Assembly: GCF_007786445.1 (NCBI RefSeq)
Contig: NZ_VNJI01000005.1
Location: 1 to 64,000, forward strand
Reading direction: 5' to 3'
Length of the DNA stretch: 64,000 nucleotides
Source: Paenibacillus cremeus
GTDB lineage: Bacteria > Bacillota > Bacilli > Paenibacillales > NBRC-103111
Every line of letters begins with the position of its first letter. Position 1 is the first letter of the stretch. The translations under genes were made by a program, and so were the position numbers. Under the pieces are notes generated by a model, which saw nothing but the letters and a program-made list of their open reading frames with translations, was not told the DNA's origin and did not search any database. Positions 42,854-51,073 of this stretch are shown here, in pieces.

Positions 42854-42953
42854 ACGATCCACTCCCTACTTCTTTTTTTCTACTAGCATGCGGTCTGATC
42901 CATGTAATTTATACCAATTTTTTCGACGAAATTTCAGAACTATTCCATCCGCC

Positions 42954-43310
42954 TTATTTATACAGCACTTTCTCTACATTGTATTTGGCCTTAAATTTGT
43001 TTACGATGTAGGTTTCGTAAATTTCGCGCTCGACCGGATCTTCCACGGTATATACTTCGATTTTGGTGACCTCGTCGCGATGGTTTTTCATAGGGGATAC
43101 CGTGTCTTCAAAATGCTTCTTGATTCTTGGCCGCAGCTTTCGGGCTTTGCCGATGAACAGCAGTTCATTCTTGGCGTTATAAAACATAAAGATGCCGCCA
43201 CGTTCTCTTGTAATGAGATGGAAATCCGTAAAGCCGTATATATGACTCAGCTGGGGATCCTGTTGTTTGGTGATGGTCACATCCGGTGTGGGCATGGTAA
43301 TCAGTATCAA
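42954..43310 (-). CDS. GIY-YIG nuclease family protein
   Basis: A 118-residue stand-alone GIY-YIG-like domain. The first GIY is degenerate (GIFMFY), followed by LLFIGKARKLRPRIKKHF, with a catalytic-type Arg and a C-terminal Glu in DPVEREIYETYIVNKFKAKYN, as in UvrC. The start is uncertain: TTG 43310 or the ATG 43295; neither has a strong ribosome site. Nuclease activity is inferred. Confidence 0.8.
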   Translation of the reverse strand: MILITMPTPDVTITKQQDPQLSHIYGFTDFHLITRERGGIFMFYNAKNELLFIGKARKLRPRIKKHFEDTVSPMKNHRDEVTKIEVYTVEDPVEREIYETYIVNKFKAKYNVEKVLYK

Positions 43311-43421
43311 GCTCGTTCACGTCCTCTTCGGTATATAGGATTACATACTACCATAATTTTCACCACAACGCACGGAACGAAGCAATCCCAGCTCTTCGAA
43401 GAGGTGGGATCGAGAATGGCT

Positions 43422-43922
43422 TTATAGCATTTTTTCCATACAGAGAAAAGGCAGCTTGCGCATCGGGAACTGCACCGTGCCAACCTCCCGGTACCCCGCC
43501 CGCTCATAGATAGCGACCGCACCCGGGTTGCCGGTATACACATCCAGCCGCACGCTCGTGCTGCCGGTGTGCTTAGCATGCTCCTCGGCAAATTGCAGCA
43601 GCCGCTTGCCCAGCCCTCGTCCTTGAAGGGCCGGATGAACCGCCAGCCGGTGAATGCATGAGGGTGCTCCATCGAGGTCTTCCCAGTGTAGCCCATTATA
43701 TTGAGCGCTGAATTCCCGGTTGACCGCCACCGCAGCGATCAGCTCCGTACCTTGGCGGATCCCGTAAACGGTGCCTTGGCTCAAATCTTTGCCGATTACG
43801 AAGCCGTTCGGGTAAAACCAATCCCACTGCTTCACTCCGCCGCGCCGCAGCTCCGAGGTGACTGTGCGGTACAGCGACAGCAGCGCTTTTTTATCCTCGA
43901 CGTTCAGCCGCTCAATTGGCAT
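43422..43922 (-). CDS. GNAT family N-acetyltransferase
   Basis: A 166-residue single GNAT domain with the acetyl-CoA loop VHPALQGRGLGKRLLQ near residue 97. Substrate unknown. It starts just 15 bases from the stop of the VC0807-like membrane gene, on the same strand, and may be co-transcribed. Confidence 0.88.
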   Translation of the reverse strand: MPIERLNVEDKKALLSLYRTVTSELRRGGVKQWDWFYPNGFVIGKDLSQGTVYGIRQGTELIAAVAVNREFSAQYNGLHWEDLDGAPSCIHRLAVHPALQGRGLGKRLLQFAEEHAKHTGSTSVRLDVYTGNPGAVAIYERAGYREVGTVQFPMRKLPFLCMEKML

Positions 43923-43937
43923 GGCGCAGCCCTTCCT

Positions 43938-44549
43938 TCAATGAAGCGTAGGCTTCATGGCATTGAATTTATCTCTCGAATGCCTGCGGTAAGCCACCGT
44001 CCATAGCACGGTCGCACCCACAAAGCCATACAGCACGAAATTGGTGAGCGCCAAATATTGCTCCGTCGACATATTGAACACCATAACGATCCGCACTGCA
44101 GCCTCCGAGGTGAGCGATATCCCCCACACGATGGTCATCAGCCTCATAACGAATCGGAAATACGGGTATTTCCAATTGACATCAAACTCATTATTGGCTA
44201 CGAAGCGCTTGGCAAGAAAAAACATCAGCGGGCGGCGGAACAGCATCGAACCGAGGAACACGATCCCGACCGAGGCCGTAATGAGTGATTCGCGCACCAG
44301 CAAAATTTTTTCACTGCCACCCAGCATCACAAGCCCCAGGGTCAACAGGAACGTGAACAGCATCAGGGAGCCGAAGGCGTCGAATTTGCGGTTTTTGATC
44401 AGATGTACGATATTATCTACCAATGGGATCAGCGTTGCGATGGACAGCGCGGCAACCCCGCCCATGTAATCGGATAACCAGACATATAAAGCCCAAGGCA
44501 CTACCCCATTAATAATCAGCGTAAACATAACATAAGTGCGCATTGACAT
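43938..44549 (-). CDS. VC0807-like (DUF3159-type) membrane protein
   Basis: A 203-residue protein with six predicted helices, resembling the VC0807 family. AAAGGAG precedes ATG 44549. It lies 37 bases downstream of the TetR regulator gene on the same strand, which likely controls it. Confidence 0.8.
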   Translation of the reverse strand: MSMRTYVMFTLIINGVVPWALYVWLSDYMGGVAALSIATLIPLVDNIVHLIKNRKFDAFGSLMLFTFLLTLGLVMLGGSEKILLVRESLITASVGIVFLGSMLFRRPLMFFLAKRFVANNEFDVNWKYPYFRFVMRLMTIVWGISLTSEAAVRIVMVFNMSTEQYLALTNFVLYGFVGATVLWTVAYRRHSRDKFNAMKPTLH

Positions 44550-44586
44550 CGTCAAACACTCCTTTGTTTGGTTAAATATTCCTGTC

Positions 44587-45168
44587 CTATGATAAAGCAC
44601 GGGTCATGAAGCGAATTAATTCTTCGACGGTGACTTGCGAGTCCTGCTGCATTACCGTGCTTTGGACGCGAAGGCCGTACATGTAGGTGAGGAGCGAATC
44701 CGCCAGCTTATTACTGTCCGCTTCAGCCGGAATGAAGCCTGCTTTCTTGCCGACCTCGATCCAAGCTGAGCAGGTCTGGAGTGTAAATTCGTACACGTCC
44801 CTCACAATTTCGGCGACCTTGGGCTGATCCATCTGACCGAGCAGGTAGATGAAAATTTTATTCGTCACATTCGCATAGCTCGTTGCACGAATCATGCCTT
44901 CGGCAATCGACTGGAGCGGCTTCTGCAGTCCATAGGATTGCGGGTGGTTGACCGCTTGGCTGAAGCGCTCGTTGGCGATCTCGATCCGCGATTTCATAAC
45001 CAGGCCGAGCAATTCGTCCTTGCCTGTAACGTAGTGATAGATGGCGCCTTTGGATAAGCCGGTGCGCTGGATGATATCCTGCATGGTCATTTGGCGGCAG
45101 CCTTTTTCATGGATCAGCGTCTCGACCGCGTCGAGTATCGCCTGGAAGCTGGATGAAGGATTGGTCAT
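44587..45168 (-). CDS. TetR family repressor
   Basis: A 193-residue regulator. Its helix-turn-helix is TMQDIIQRTGLSKGAIYHYVTGKDELL (about 27-53). The C-terminal part is a helical ligand-binding domain. Two palindromic operators lie upstream (45288-45340), with the inner one between the -35 and -10 hexamers, so it is autoregulated and probably represses the VC0807-like gene. Confidence 0.92.
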   Translation of the reverse strand: MTNPSSSFQAILDAVETLIHEKGCRQMTMQDIIQRTGLSKGAIYHYVTGKDELLGLVMKSRIEIANERFSQAVNHPQSYGLQKPLQSIAEGMIRATSYANVTNKIFIYLLGQMDQPKVAEIVRDVYEFTLQTCSAWIEVGKKAGFIPAEADSNKLADSLLTYMYGLRVQSTVMQQDSQVTVEELIRFMTRALS

Positions 45169-45287
45169 TGGTTCAGGGTCCCCTCTTTCATTTCATTGAT
45201 CAGTGCCTTGACTCTATTGTCTAAGGCTCGCTTGGAAGCTGAATAAGACGACGATGATTCGGTAGAACATCGGGCTGCTCGAGCTAG

Positions 45288-45346
45288 CAAACCGACTGTC
45301 GGTTTGTCGATGGGTTCATCTTATCATACCGACCGTCGGTCTGTAA
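45288..45346 (-). promoter_or_regulatory. TetR operators and promoter
   Basis: Operator 1: CAAACCGACTGTCGGTTTG at 45288-45306 (perfect, 19 bp). Operator 2: ACCGACCGTCGGT at 45328-45340 (perfect). Their centres are 37 bp apart. On the minus strand a promoter reads TTTACA (complement of 45341-45346), an 18-base spacer, and TAAGAT; operator 2 sits between these hexamers, a clear repression layout. Confidence 0.85.
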
Positions 45347-45356
45347 AGGGCACTTA

Positions 45357-45415
45357 GAAAAAATTTAAGCCCAGAACGACAGCGATCGGCTTCGATCGTA
45401 TTGTTCCAGGCTTAA
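45357..45415 (-). terminator. Terminator of the GH3 gene
   Basis: On the minus strand, TTAAGCC-GGAAC and GTTC-GGGCTTAA arms form a long stem with an inner CGATC helix, followed by a T-run (TTTTTTC). It lies directly after the GH3 stop. Confidence 0.7.
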
Positions 45416-45418
45416 TCG

Positions 45419-46756
45419 TTAGTTATACAGCATCTCGCTAGGCTCATCTAGGCGAATCGGCAGCTGACCGGACGCCTTCAGCGCTCCGAGCAGTACCTTG
45501 GCCGCGCTGCGCAGTGCCAGCGGAGAATTCTCGTAAGCTGCAACACAGGTGGATACGCCCGGGAAAGCGATCACATCCTTCGGGCTGCCCAAGGCGACGA
45601 CGATAGGCTCGCAGCCGACCGCTTGAAGGGCTCGAACAAAAGCCCCTTGTTCGGCATCGCGATAGGCGTTCGAGGTCGCGATAATGACCTGTTCCCCGTA
45701 TCGAACACTTCTAACCACCTCGGGTTGAAGAGCCGCAAGCTCCTTCTGCGCTACGACAAACTCGGTGACCTTGCAGCCGAGCTCCCGAAGACCTCTCCCG
45801 AGCGTCATCGGAACCTCCTGCATTCCGTGTGCATACAACGGCTCAGCGGCCGTCGTATCAACGGTGATCACATAGAGCGAGCCGTTCTTTGAAACCGGCA
45901 GCAGCCTTTTTTCATCGCGAGCTACTGTTATTGATACCTCACTGAGGCTCCGAGCCAAGGCTTGATGCTCGGCACAGCCGACAACCGAAGCTGCCTCTGC
46001 TTCCACGCCGTGCTCCACTCGTTTACGCTTGAGCTCCAGCAGGCACTGAACCGAGCGTTCGATGTGCTCCTCACTCAGACGTCCTTCGCGCACGGCTTGA
46101 ACAATCGACTCGACCGCACGATGCCGGCCAGCCAGCCCATCGCTTACCCAAACGAGATCCGCGCCGGCTTCCACTGCCAGCAGCGCCGCTTGCTCCGTGT
46201 CGTTCTTCACCCTGCAGTCCGCCACCACGATACCATCGCAGCTGTATTTTTCACGGATCGATGCTGTCGACAGAACTTTCAAAAAGGTCGTCACACCAGC
46301 CTCTTGCCAGCCGCGAAGCAGTTGGTCAGCAACCGCACCTGTCTTGTCCACCCCATCCACGACCGGGGTTAGCTGCATGTTCATTCCCAGCGCCTTCAGC
46401 TCGCGACCATAAGCCACACCAGCTTCGTAAGCCGCCTCCACACGACCGCCAGCTGCAATCGCCATCGCTCCCGGCATTACGGTAACTCCGTAAGCCTCCT
46501 GAGCCAGAATCGCCTGCTGATCCAAAGCGATCCACAAAGATGCGGCCCCTACCTCCTGTGCTGCGTCTTGCAGCTCATAGCTTATAGCAGCCACCTGATC
46601 CGCATCAAGCGCGGAATTCCCATCAAAAATGACCCCGCTTAGCGATCGCTCCCGAATCAAACCGAGCAGCGCCTCCATAGACTCCGTTCCTTCAAATCTG
46701 CACATGACCATTTGAGCGACCTTTTGGTTTAGGGTCAGCTTCGTTCCATCTGTCAT
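45419..46756 (-). CDS. GH3-like protein missing its catalytic KHFPGH segment
   Basis: A 445-residue protein of the NagZ-type glycoside hydrolase family 3. N-terminal barrel motifs (LTLNQKVAQMVMCRFEG, LKALGMNMQLTPVVD) are preserved. After TTFLK, where KHFPGHGDT and a His/Asp dyad should follow, the sequence jumps in-frame to VLSTASIREKY, then SCDGIVVADCRVK, whose Asp is the nucleophile position. About 80-100 residues are missing. The C-terminal domain remains. It may be an inactive enzyme or pseudoenzyme. Confidence 0.7.
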   Translation of the reverse strand: MTDGTKLTLNQKVAQMVMCRFEGTESMEALLGLIRERSLSGVIFDGNSALDADQVAAISYELQDAAQEVGAASLWIALDQQAILAQEAYGVTVMPGAMAIAAGGRVEAAYEAGVAYGRELKALGMNMQLTPVVDGVDKTGAVADQLLRGWQEAGVTTFLKVLSTASIREKYSCDGIVVADCRVKNDTEQAALLAVEAGADLVWVSDGLAGRHRAVESIVQAVREGRLSEEHIERSVQCLLELKRKRVEHGVEAEAASVVGCAEHQALARSLSEVSITVARDEKRLLPVSKNGSLYVITVDTTAAEPLYAHGMQEVPMTLGRGLRELGCKVTEFVVAQKELAALQPEVVRSVRYGEQVIIATSNAYRDAEQGAFVRALQAVGCEPIVVALGSPKDVIAFPGVSTCVAAYENSPLALRSAAKVLLGALKASGQLPIRLDEPSEMLYN

Positions 46757-47044
46757 TTACGCATTGTCTCCCATCTTAAGCTAACATACTGCGCTTTTCA
46801 TAGCGCTTGTCCACTCTCCTACCGACCCAAGAGCGCCTCCAACCTGTCTTTTATCCCATCGCTTCACGATATTTCAAAGTATGGAACCCCGTTCAATAGA
46901 GAGCATAGAGATCCATCATATACGAAAATGGGGCAAGATGACAATCCTTGTTTTCGCTCAGCGCAAAAAAAACACCGCCTATTTAAAGACGATGCTTTAG
47001 TGGTTATTGTTTCACTTGAATTGGTCGGCGTTCACGCGACTCTT

Positions 47045-47317
47045 CTACCGTCCCGCTAAACGAATGCGGAACGTATGATCAAACGGAGTGAGCAGGTTGA
47101 CATGCAGCTCGTCACCAATCCGCTTCCCCTGGAACAGCAGATAGCCCATCATCGCGTGATTGTTGATCGAGCCAAGGCTGGACAGCTGCTCCGCAGCCAG
47201 ATCGGCCATCGCCGCAAACACCGGGTCGCGATCAAGTGAAGCCATCAGCCGGTAGATGAGGAAGTACGGCGACAAATTCGCCCGTTGGGCCTCATGCCAT
47301 GCGGGACGGGCTCCTTC
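47045..47317 (-). pseudogene. C-terminal fragment of an unidentified protein
   Basis: An open frame begins right after the AraC remnant stop without a start codon, reads HEAQRANLSPYFLIYRLMASLD, and ends at 47045. The residues look like a genuine protein tail, possibly a carbohydrate enzyme or transport protein. No ribosome site and no partner. Taken with the adjacent AraC remnant, it suggests a damaged locus. Confidence 0.45.
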
Positions 47318-47699
47318 TTAGGATTTGGACTGCATATATTTGCGGTAGTCCCCGGGGGTTACGCCGACGACCTTCTTGAACGTTCTGCCAAACGAGATCG
47401 CGTAGGTATAGCCCACCTTCTCCGAAATGTCGTTGATCGGCTCATCCGTCTCGAGCAGCAGCCGCTTCGCATGCTCCATCCGCAGATTGACGAGAAAATC
47501 AACGAACTTCATGCCGGTCATTTCTTTAAACAGCTGGCTGGCATATTTGCCGCTCAGATCGAAGGTGTCGCTGATTTGATTCAAGGATTAGCTCGCTGAT
47601 TGCGGAGATGGAAATGAACAGGATGATGCTGACCGTGATGAACAGCATGGGAACATACGATAATAACAGCCGGTGATACCACGATTTTTTCACGCGCAT
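47318..47699 (-). pseudogene. Membrane AraC-type regulator reduced to its two ends
   Basis: The 5' part (ATG 47699, AGAGGGGAG upstream) encodes MRVKKSWYHRLLLSYVPMLFITV, an N-terminal membrane segment typical of Paenibacillus 700-plus-residue AraC regulators. It ends at SAISELI, where the reading shifts to LNQISDTFDLSGKYASQLFKEMTG, an AraC helix-turn-helix, to KYMQSKS. The sensory domain (roughly 500-600 residues) is missing and the junction is out of frame. A terminator (47722-47759) precedes it. Confidence 0.75.
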
Positions 47700-47721
47700 C
47701 GCTCCCCTCTGTGGATCGGAT

Positions 47722-47759
47722 AAAAAAAAACGGAGCCTCCGCTTCACGCGTCAGCTCCG
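47722..47759 (-). terminator. Terminator of the TPR-like gene
   Basis: On the minus strand, CGGAGC and GCTCCG flank a ~17-base loop, with nine T following (complement of 47722-47730). It lies just after the stop of the gene at 47766. Confidence 0.75.
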
Positions 47760-47765
47760 CTTCCC

Positions 47766-48953
47766 TTACCCCCGAAGGCTTTCTCTTAGCTGCTTGGCCG
47801 CAGCAACGCTCTCATAGTAATCCGGGGTTCCGCTGAGCAGCCAATTGCGATGCCGTACCGCCGTTTCCTCCTGCTCTGGCTCGCCGTAGGTCCAGCTCTC
47901 TCCGATGCCAACTACGTAATCCTTCATCAGCATCAGAAGCGCGTTAGCCCATTGACGTGTTTCTCTCACCGTCGGAACGAGCGGATAATACTTATCGTAC
48001 GCGGCGCGAATCAGCATATGCACCACTTCTTGGTACACCCCTGGAATGTCCGCTTCGTTTACTTTGCTCACAAGCTCCTCTGGCAGCTCTGCCTCATCGG
48101 TAGCCGCAAAGCTCTCGTACTCCTCCGGCGTCACGAAGCCCTGCTGCTTCGCCAGCCACAGCTTCATGCGATCCAGCGCAGGCTTATAGGCTGTCGGCAC
48201 CGAAACGGTCAGCTCCGGCTTCGGATCGTCCAAGTCGATGACGAACGATTCGCCCATCTTGTAGATCTTCGCGTTTCCGCGCACCCCGAGCCAACGCAAT
48301 GCGAGCAGTGCTTGTGTGCGCACCTTGCCGTCGAACTCTTCGTTGCGGCAGGCACGGCGCAGCAGCTTCTCGCTCCGCGGGTCCGGCAGCATGCAGAGCA
48401 TGCGCACACCGGTCAGCACGGCGTCGGTATCTCCGCTTTCCATCCATTGTCTCACATGCTCATAGATCGCATCGAACGACTCCGTCGCAAGCCAATCCAG
48501 CTCGGTGCGGCGGGCCGCAATCTCGGCCAAGGACAGCATGCCTTGCGCACGCAGCGTTTCTTCGCCATGACGCTCCACCAGCTCTTGGTACGAGCGTACC
48601 AAATCGTCCGCCATTTCCAGCAGCGTTTCGCTGTCCTGACAGCCTTCGTGATTCGTCACAACCGAACGCACCCACTCGGAGAGCGCCAGCGGATTTTGCT
48701 GCCAGAACATCATTGCAAACGTAATCATATCCCGATCATAGGGGAGCTTGTCCTGCAGCGCGAACCGAGCCAGAATGGTTTGTGAATCGTGCTCCTTGCG
48801 CATTAAGCTATGGGAAAGCACCAGACCGTTCCACGCATTCGCGTTCTCTTGATCCTCGAGCAGTGCGCGGTAAAAGCAAAACGCCGCCGCACCGTAGGAT
48901 TCTGCTTGCAAGTAATGACGGCCCATTGCGCCAAGGTCACCATATTGACTCAT
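47766..48953 (-). CDS. TPR/helical-repeat protein, unknown
   Basis: A 395-residue soluble, mostly helical protein. Its N-terminus has a TPR-like pattern (YGAAAFCFYRALLEDQENANAWNGL). The middle has HEAT-like pairs (LRRACRNEEFDGKVRTQALLALRWLG). No catalytic motif is seen. It is flanked by a terminator downstream, and 300+ bases without a gene upstream. Confidence 0.7.
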   Translation of the reverse strand: MSQYGDLGAMGRHYLQAESYGAAAFCFYRALLEDQENANAWNGLVLSHSLMRKEHDSQTILARFALQDKLPYDRDMITFAMMFWQQNPLALSEWVRSVVTNHEGCQDSETLLEMADDLVRSYQELVERHGEETLRAQGMLSLAEIAARRTELDWLATESFDAIYEHVRQWMESGDTDAVLTGVRMLCMLPDPRSEKLLRRACRNEEFDGKVRTQALLALRWLGVRGNAKIYKMGESFVIDLDDPKPELTVSVPTAYKPALDRMKLWLAKQQGFVTPEEYESFAATDEAELPEELVSKVNEADIPGVYQEVVHMLIRAAYDKYYPLVPTVRETRQWANALLMLMKDYVVGIGESWTYGEPEQEETAVRHRNWLLSGTPDYYESVAAAKQLRESLRG

Positions 48954-49214
48954 CTAAAGTTCAGCCCCCGTGATTTATATCGAATAAATGAAGATAGCCA
49001 TAAGACCAGTATACCTTACATCGGGTAGGAATAAAAACCCTTTCATGCAAACTTTCTGGTTTTTGGAGCAAACCCATTCGTCTGCGCGTCTGGGGATGGG
49101 TGTGAGGCTCCAACCGTTCTTAAAATCGTTTAATTTGAATTGAATTAGCGGTATTTTTTACGATTTCAAAAACGGCCGCTATCGCTTTTCCGCCCCACAT
49201 CCTCTCCGCAAAAA
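48954..49214. other. Intergenic stretch, no gene seen
   Basis: Between the TPR-like gene and the MarR operator region. I see no convincing coding potential or RNA. A short inverted repeat (TAGCGG, then CCGCTA near 49145-49190) flanks an AT-rich loop; it is similar in flavour to other short repeats here but does not clearly match one. Confidence 0.4.
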
Positions 49215-49269
49215 GAAGTTGCACTTGCAACTTCCCTGAACGTATACTAACTAGTAGCAAATGCAACTA
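49215..49269 (+). promoter_or_regulatory. MarR operators and promoter of the MarR/MFS operon
   Basis: Operator 1 is GAAGTTGCA-CT-TGCAACTTC (49215-49234), a perfect inverted repeat overlapping the -35 hexamer TTGCAC (49220-49225). After a 17-base spacer the -10 TATACT lies at 49243-49248. Operator 2 is TAGTAGCA-AA-TGCAACTA (49252-49269, one mismatch). Their centres are 36 bp apart. The layout is typical of MarR autorepression. Confidence 0.85.
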
Positions 49270-49300
49270 TCTGACCAGAGTGAGTGGAGGCACATGTCAC

Positions 49301-49786
49301 ATGCTTGACCCTAACAAAAACACGATCCCCCGATGGGTGTCGCTGCTTTACCGTTATAGCCAAATGTATATCGGTGACCGGCTCAAGCATTTTGATATCG
49401 GCCGGGGACAGCATATTTTTCTCAACTCGCTGTACAAGGAGGACGGGCTCACGCAGGAGGAGCTGTCCAGCTATTTGAAGATCGACAAGGGCACCACGGC
49501 CAAAGCGATCAAAAAATTGGAGCAGCAAGGCTACGTCACCCGCAAGCTTCGCGATGACGACAAGCGGTCGTACCACGTATTCCTGACGGCGAAGGCGCTG
49601 GAAATTCGCGAGGATGTCCGCGCGGTGCTCGTCGAATGGCGAAACATCCTCAGCCAGGGCTTCACCGAAGAGGAGAAGCAGCAAGCTCAGCTTCTGCTTG
49701 AGCGAATGGGAACCAACGCCGCACACTATATTGACACGCAAAAAGATCAGGCAGGTGTTTGTGATGAATCTCCGCATGGCCGGTGA
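49301..49786 (+). CDS. MarR family repressor
   Basis: A 161-residue regulator with winged helix (LSSYLKIDKGTTAKAIKKLEQQGYVTRKLRDDDKRSYHVFLT). The ATG 49301 is preferred over the GTG 49280 because GTGGAGG then lies at the right distance. It probably controls itself and the overlapping MFS gene in response to a drug or phenolic compound. Confidence 0.92.
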   Translation: MLDPNKNTIPRWVSLLYRYSQMYIGDRLKHFDIGRGQHIFLNSLYKEDGLTQEELSSYLKIDKGTTAKAIKKLEQQGYVTRKLRDDDKRSYHVFLTAKALEIREDVRAVLVEWRNILSQGFTEEEKQQAQLLLERMGTNAAHYIDTQKDQAGVCDESPHGR

Positions 49787-51026
49787 ACGGCTCATTAATA
49801 ATCATTTTCACGCTTTAACCCACAAAAACTATCGCTACTTTTGGCTCGGGCAGTGTGTATCGCTGATCGGCACCTGGATGCAGACCATCGGACAATCCTG
49901 GCTCGTACTCACGCTAACCGGAAACCCATTTTTGCTCGGGCTGGTGGGGACGATGCAATTTTTGCCGGTCACGTGCTTCTCGCTGTTCGCCGGAGTCATG
50001 ATCGATAAATTCCCGAAAAAGCGCATCCTGCTTTGCACCCAAGCCTTCTCCATGCTGCTCGCCTTGACCTTATCCGTCCTCGTATTCACGAATAAGATTC
50101 AGTATGGGCATGTGCTGGTCTTCGCCTTTTTGCTCGGGTTAACGAACACCATTGATATGCCGACTCGGCAATCGTTTAACGTCGAGATTGTAGGAAAAGA
50201 GGATCTCATGAATGCCATCGCGCTCAACTCGATGACCTTTAACGCAGCGCGGATTATCGGGCCTTCGATCGGCGCGGCCATGATGGCCTACTTCGGTGCG
50301 GGCTGGTGCTTTTTGCTGAACGGGCTTAGCTTCATCGCGGTGCTGTACGGCCTGATAAGGACGCAGCCGACGGCTTACGTAAGACCTAAGAAAGACGCCA
50401 GCATCTTGAATGAAATCAAAGACGGCATTCGGTACATCGCGAGTGACCGCGTCCTTTCGCAGACCTTGCTGCTCGTGACCGTGATTGGCACGCTGGCCTT
50501 TAACTTTAGCGTCCTCATTCCGACCTTTACGAGGGATGTACTGCATCTGCAGGAGAGAACCTACGGTGCAATGATGTCCTGCCTGGGTGTCGGCTCCCTG
50601 ATCGGGGCACTGCTGACCTCCATTCGAAGCAAAAAAGGGCCAAAGCTGGCCGTCAGCATGATCTGCTCCATTGTGATCTCGTTTATTTTGTGCCTGAACG
50701 GGCTCTCCGGGTCCCCCTATACACTTGGCTTGGCGCTTGCGGCTACGGGCTTTTTCAATATTACGTTCTCGACGAACTCCAACTCGCTGCTGCAAATGCA
50801 TGCTAAGGATGAGTACAGGGCACGGGTAATGAGCGTCTATGCCTTGGTATTCGCCGGCTCCACACCGGTCGGAAACCTGTTCACAGGCTATGTGGCGAGC
50901 AAATTCGGAGCAAATGGAGCGTATATTTGGTGCGGGGTGCTGTGTTTCGTGGCGAGTGTGCTAATCCTGGCGATCTATCGCGGAAGTGGCAAACACAAAC
51001 AGACCTCGGTGGAATCCACCTCCTAA
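49764..51026 (+). CDS. MFS efflux transporter (EntS-like)
   Basis: A 420-residue transporter with about twelve membrane helices and the MFS signature loop (MIDKFPKKR). The family (MFS_3, EntS-like) exports drugs or siderophores. ATG 49764 overlaps the end of the MarR gene by 23 bases, so translation is coupled. A bidirectional terminator follows. Confidence 0.88.
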   Translation: MNLRMAGERLINNHFHALTHKNYRYFWLGQCVSLIGTWMQTIGQSWLVLTLTGNPFLLGLVGTMQFLPVTCFSLFAGVMIDKFPKKRILLCTQAFSMLLALTLSVLVFTNKIQYGHVLVFAFLLGLTNTIDMPTRQSFNVEIVGKEDLMNAIALNSMTFNAARIIGPSIGAAMMAYFGAGWCFLLNGLSFIAVLYGLIRTQPTAYVRPKKDASILNEIKDGIRYIASDRVLSQTLLLVTVIGTLAFNFSVLIPTFTRDVLHLQERTYGAMMSCLGVGSLIGALLTSIRSKKGPKLAVSMICSIVISFILCLNGLSGSPYTLGLALAATGFFNITFSTNSNSLLQMHAKDEYRARVMSVYALVFAGSTPVGNLFTGYVASKFGANGAYIWCGVLCFVASVLILAIYRGSGKHKQTSVESTS

Positions 51027-51031
51027 AATAC

Positions 51032-51071
51032 AAAAATCCTCGAGCCCCATCAAGGCTTCGAGGATTTTTTT
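51032..51071. terminator. Bidirectional terminator
   Basis: AAATCCTCGA pairs with TCGAGGATTT with A-rich flank on the left and T-run on the right, so it serves both the MFS gene and the convergent PhyH gene. Confidence 0.8.
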
Positions 51072-51073
51072 CG

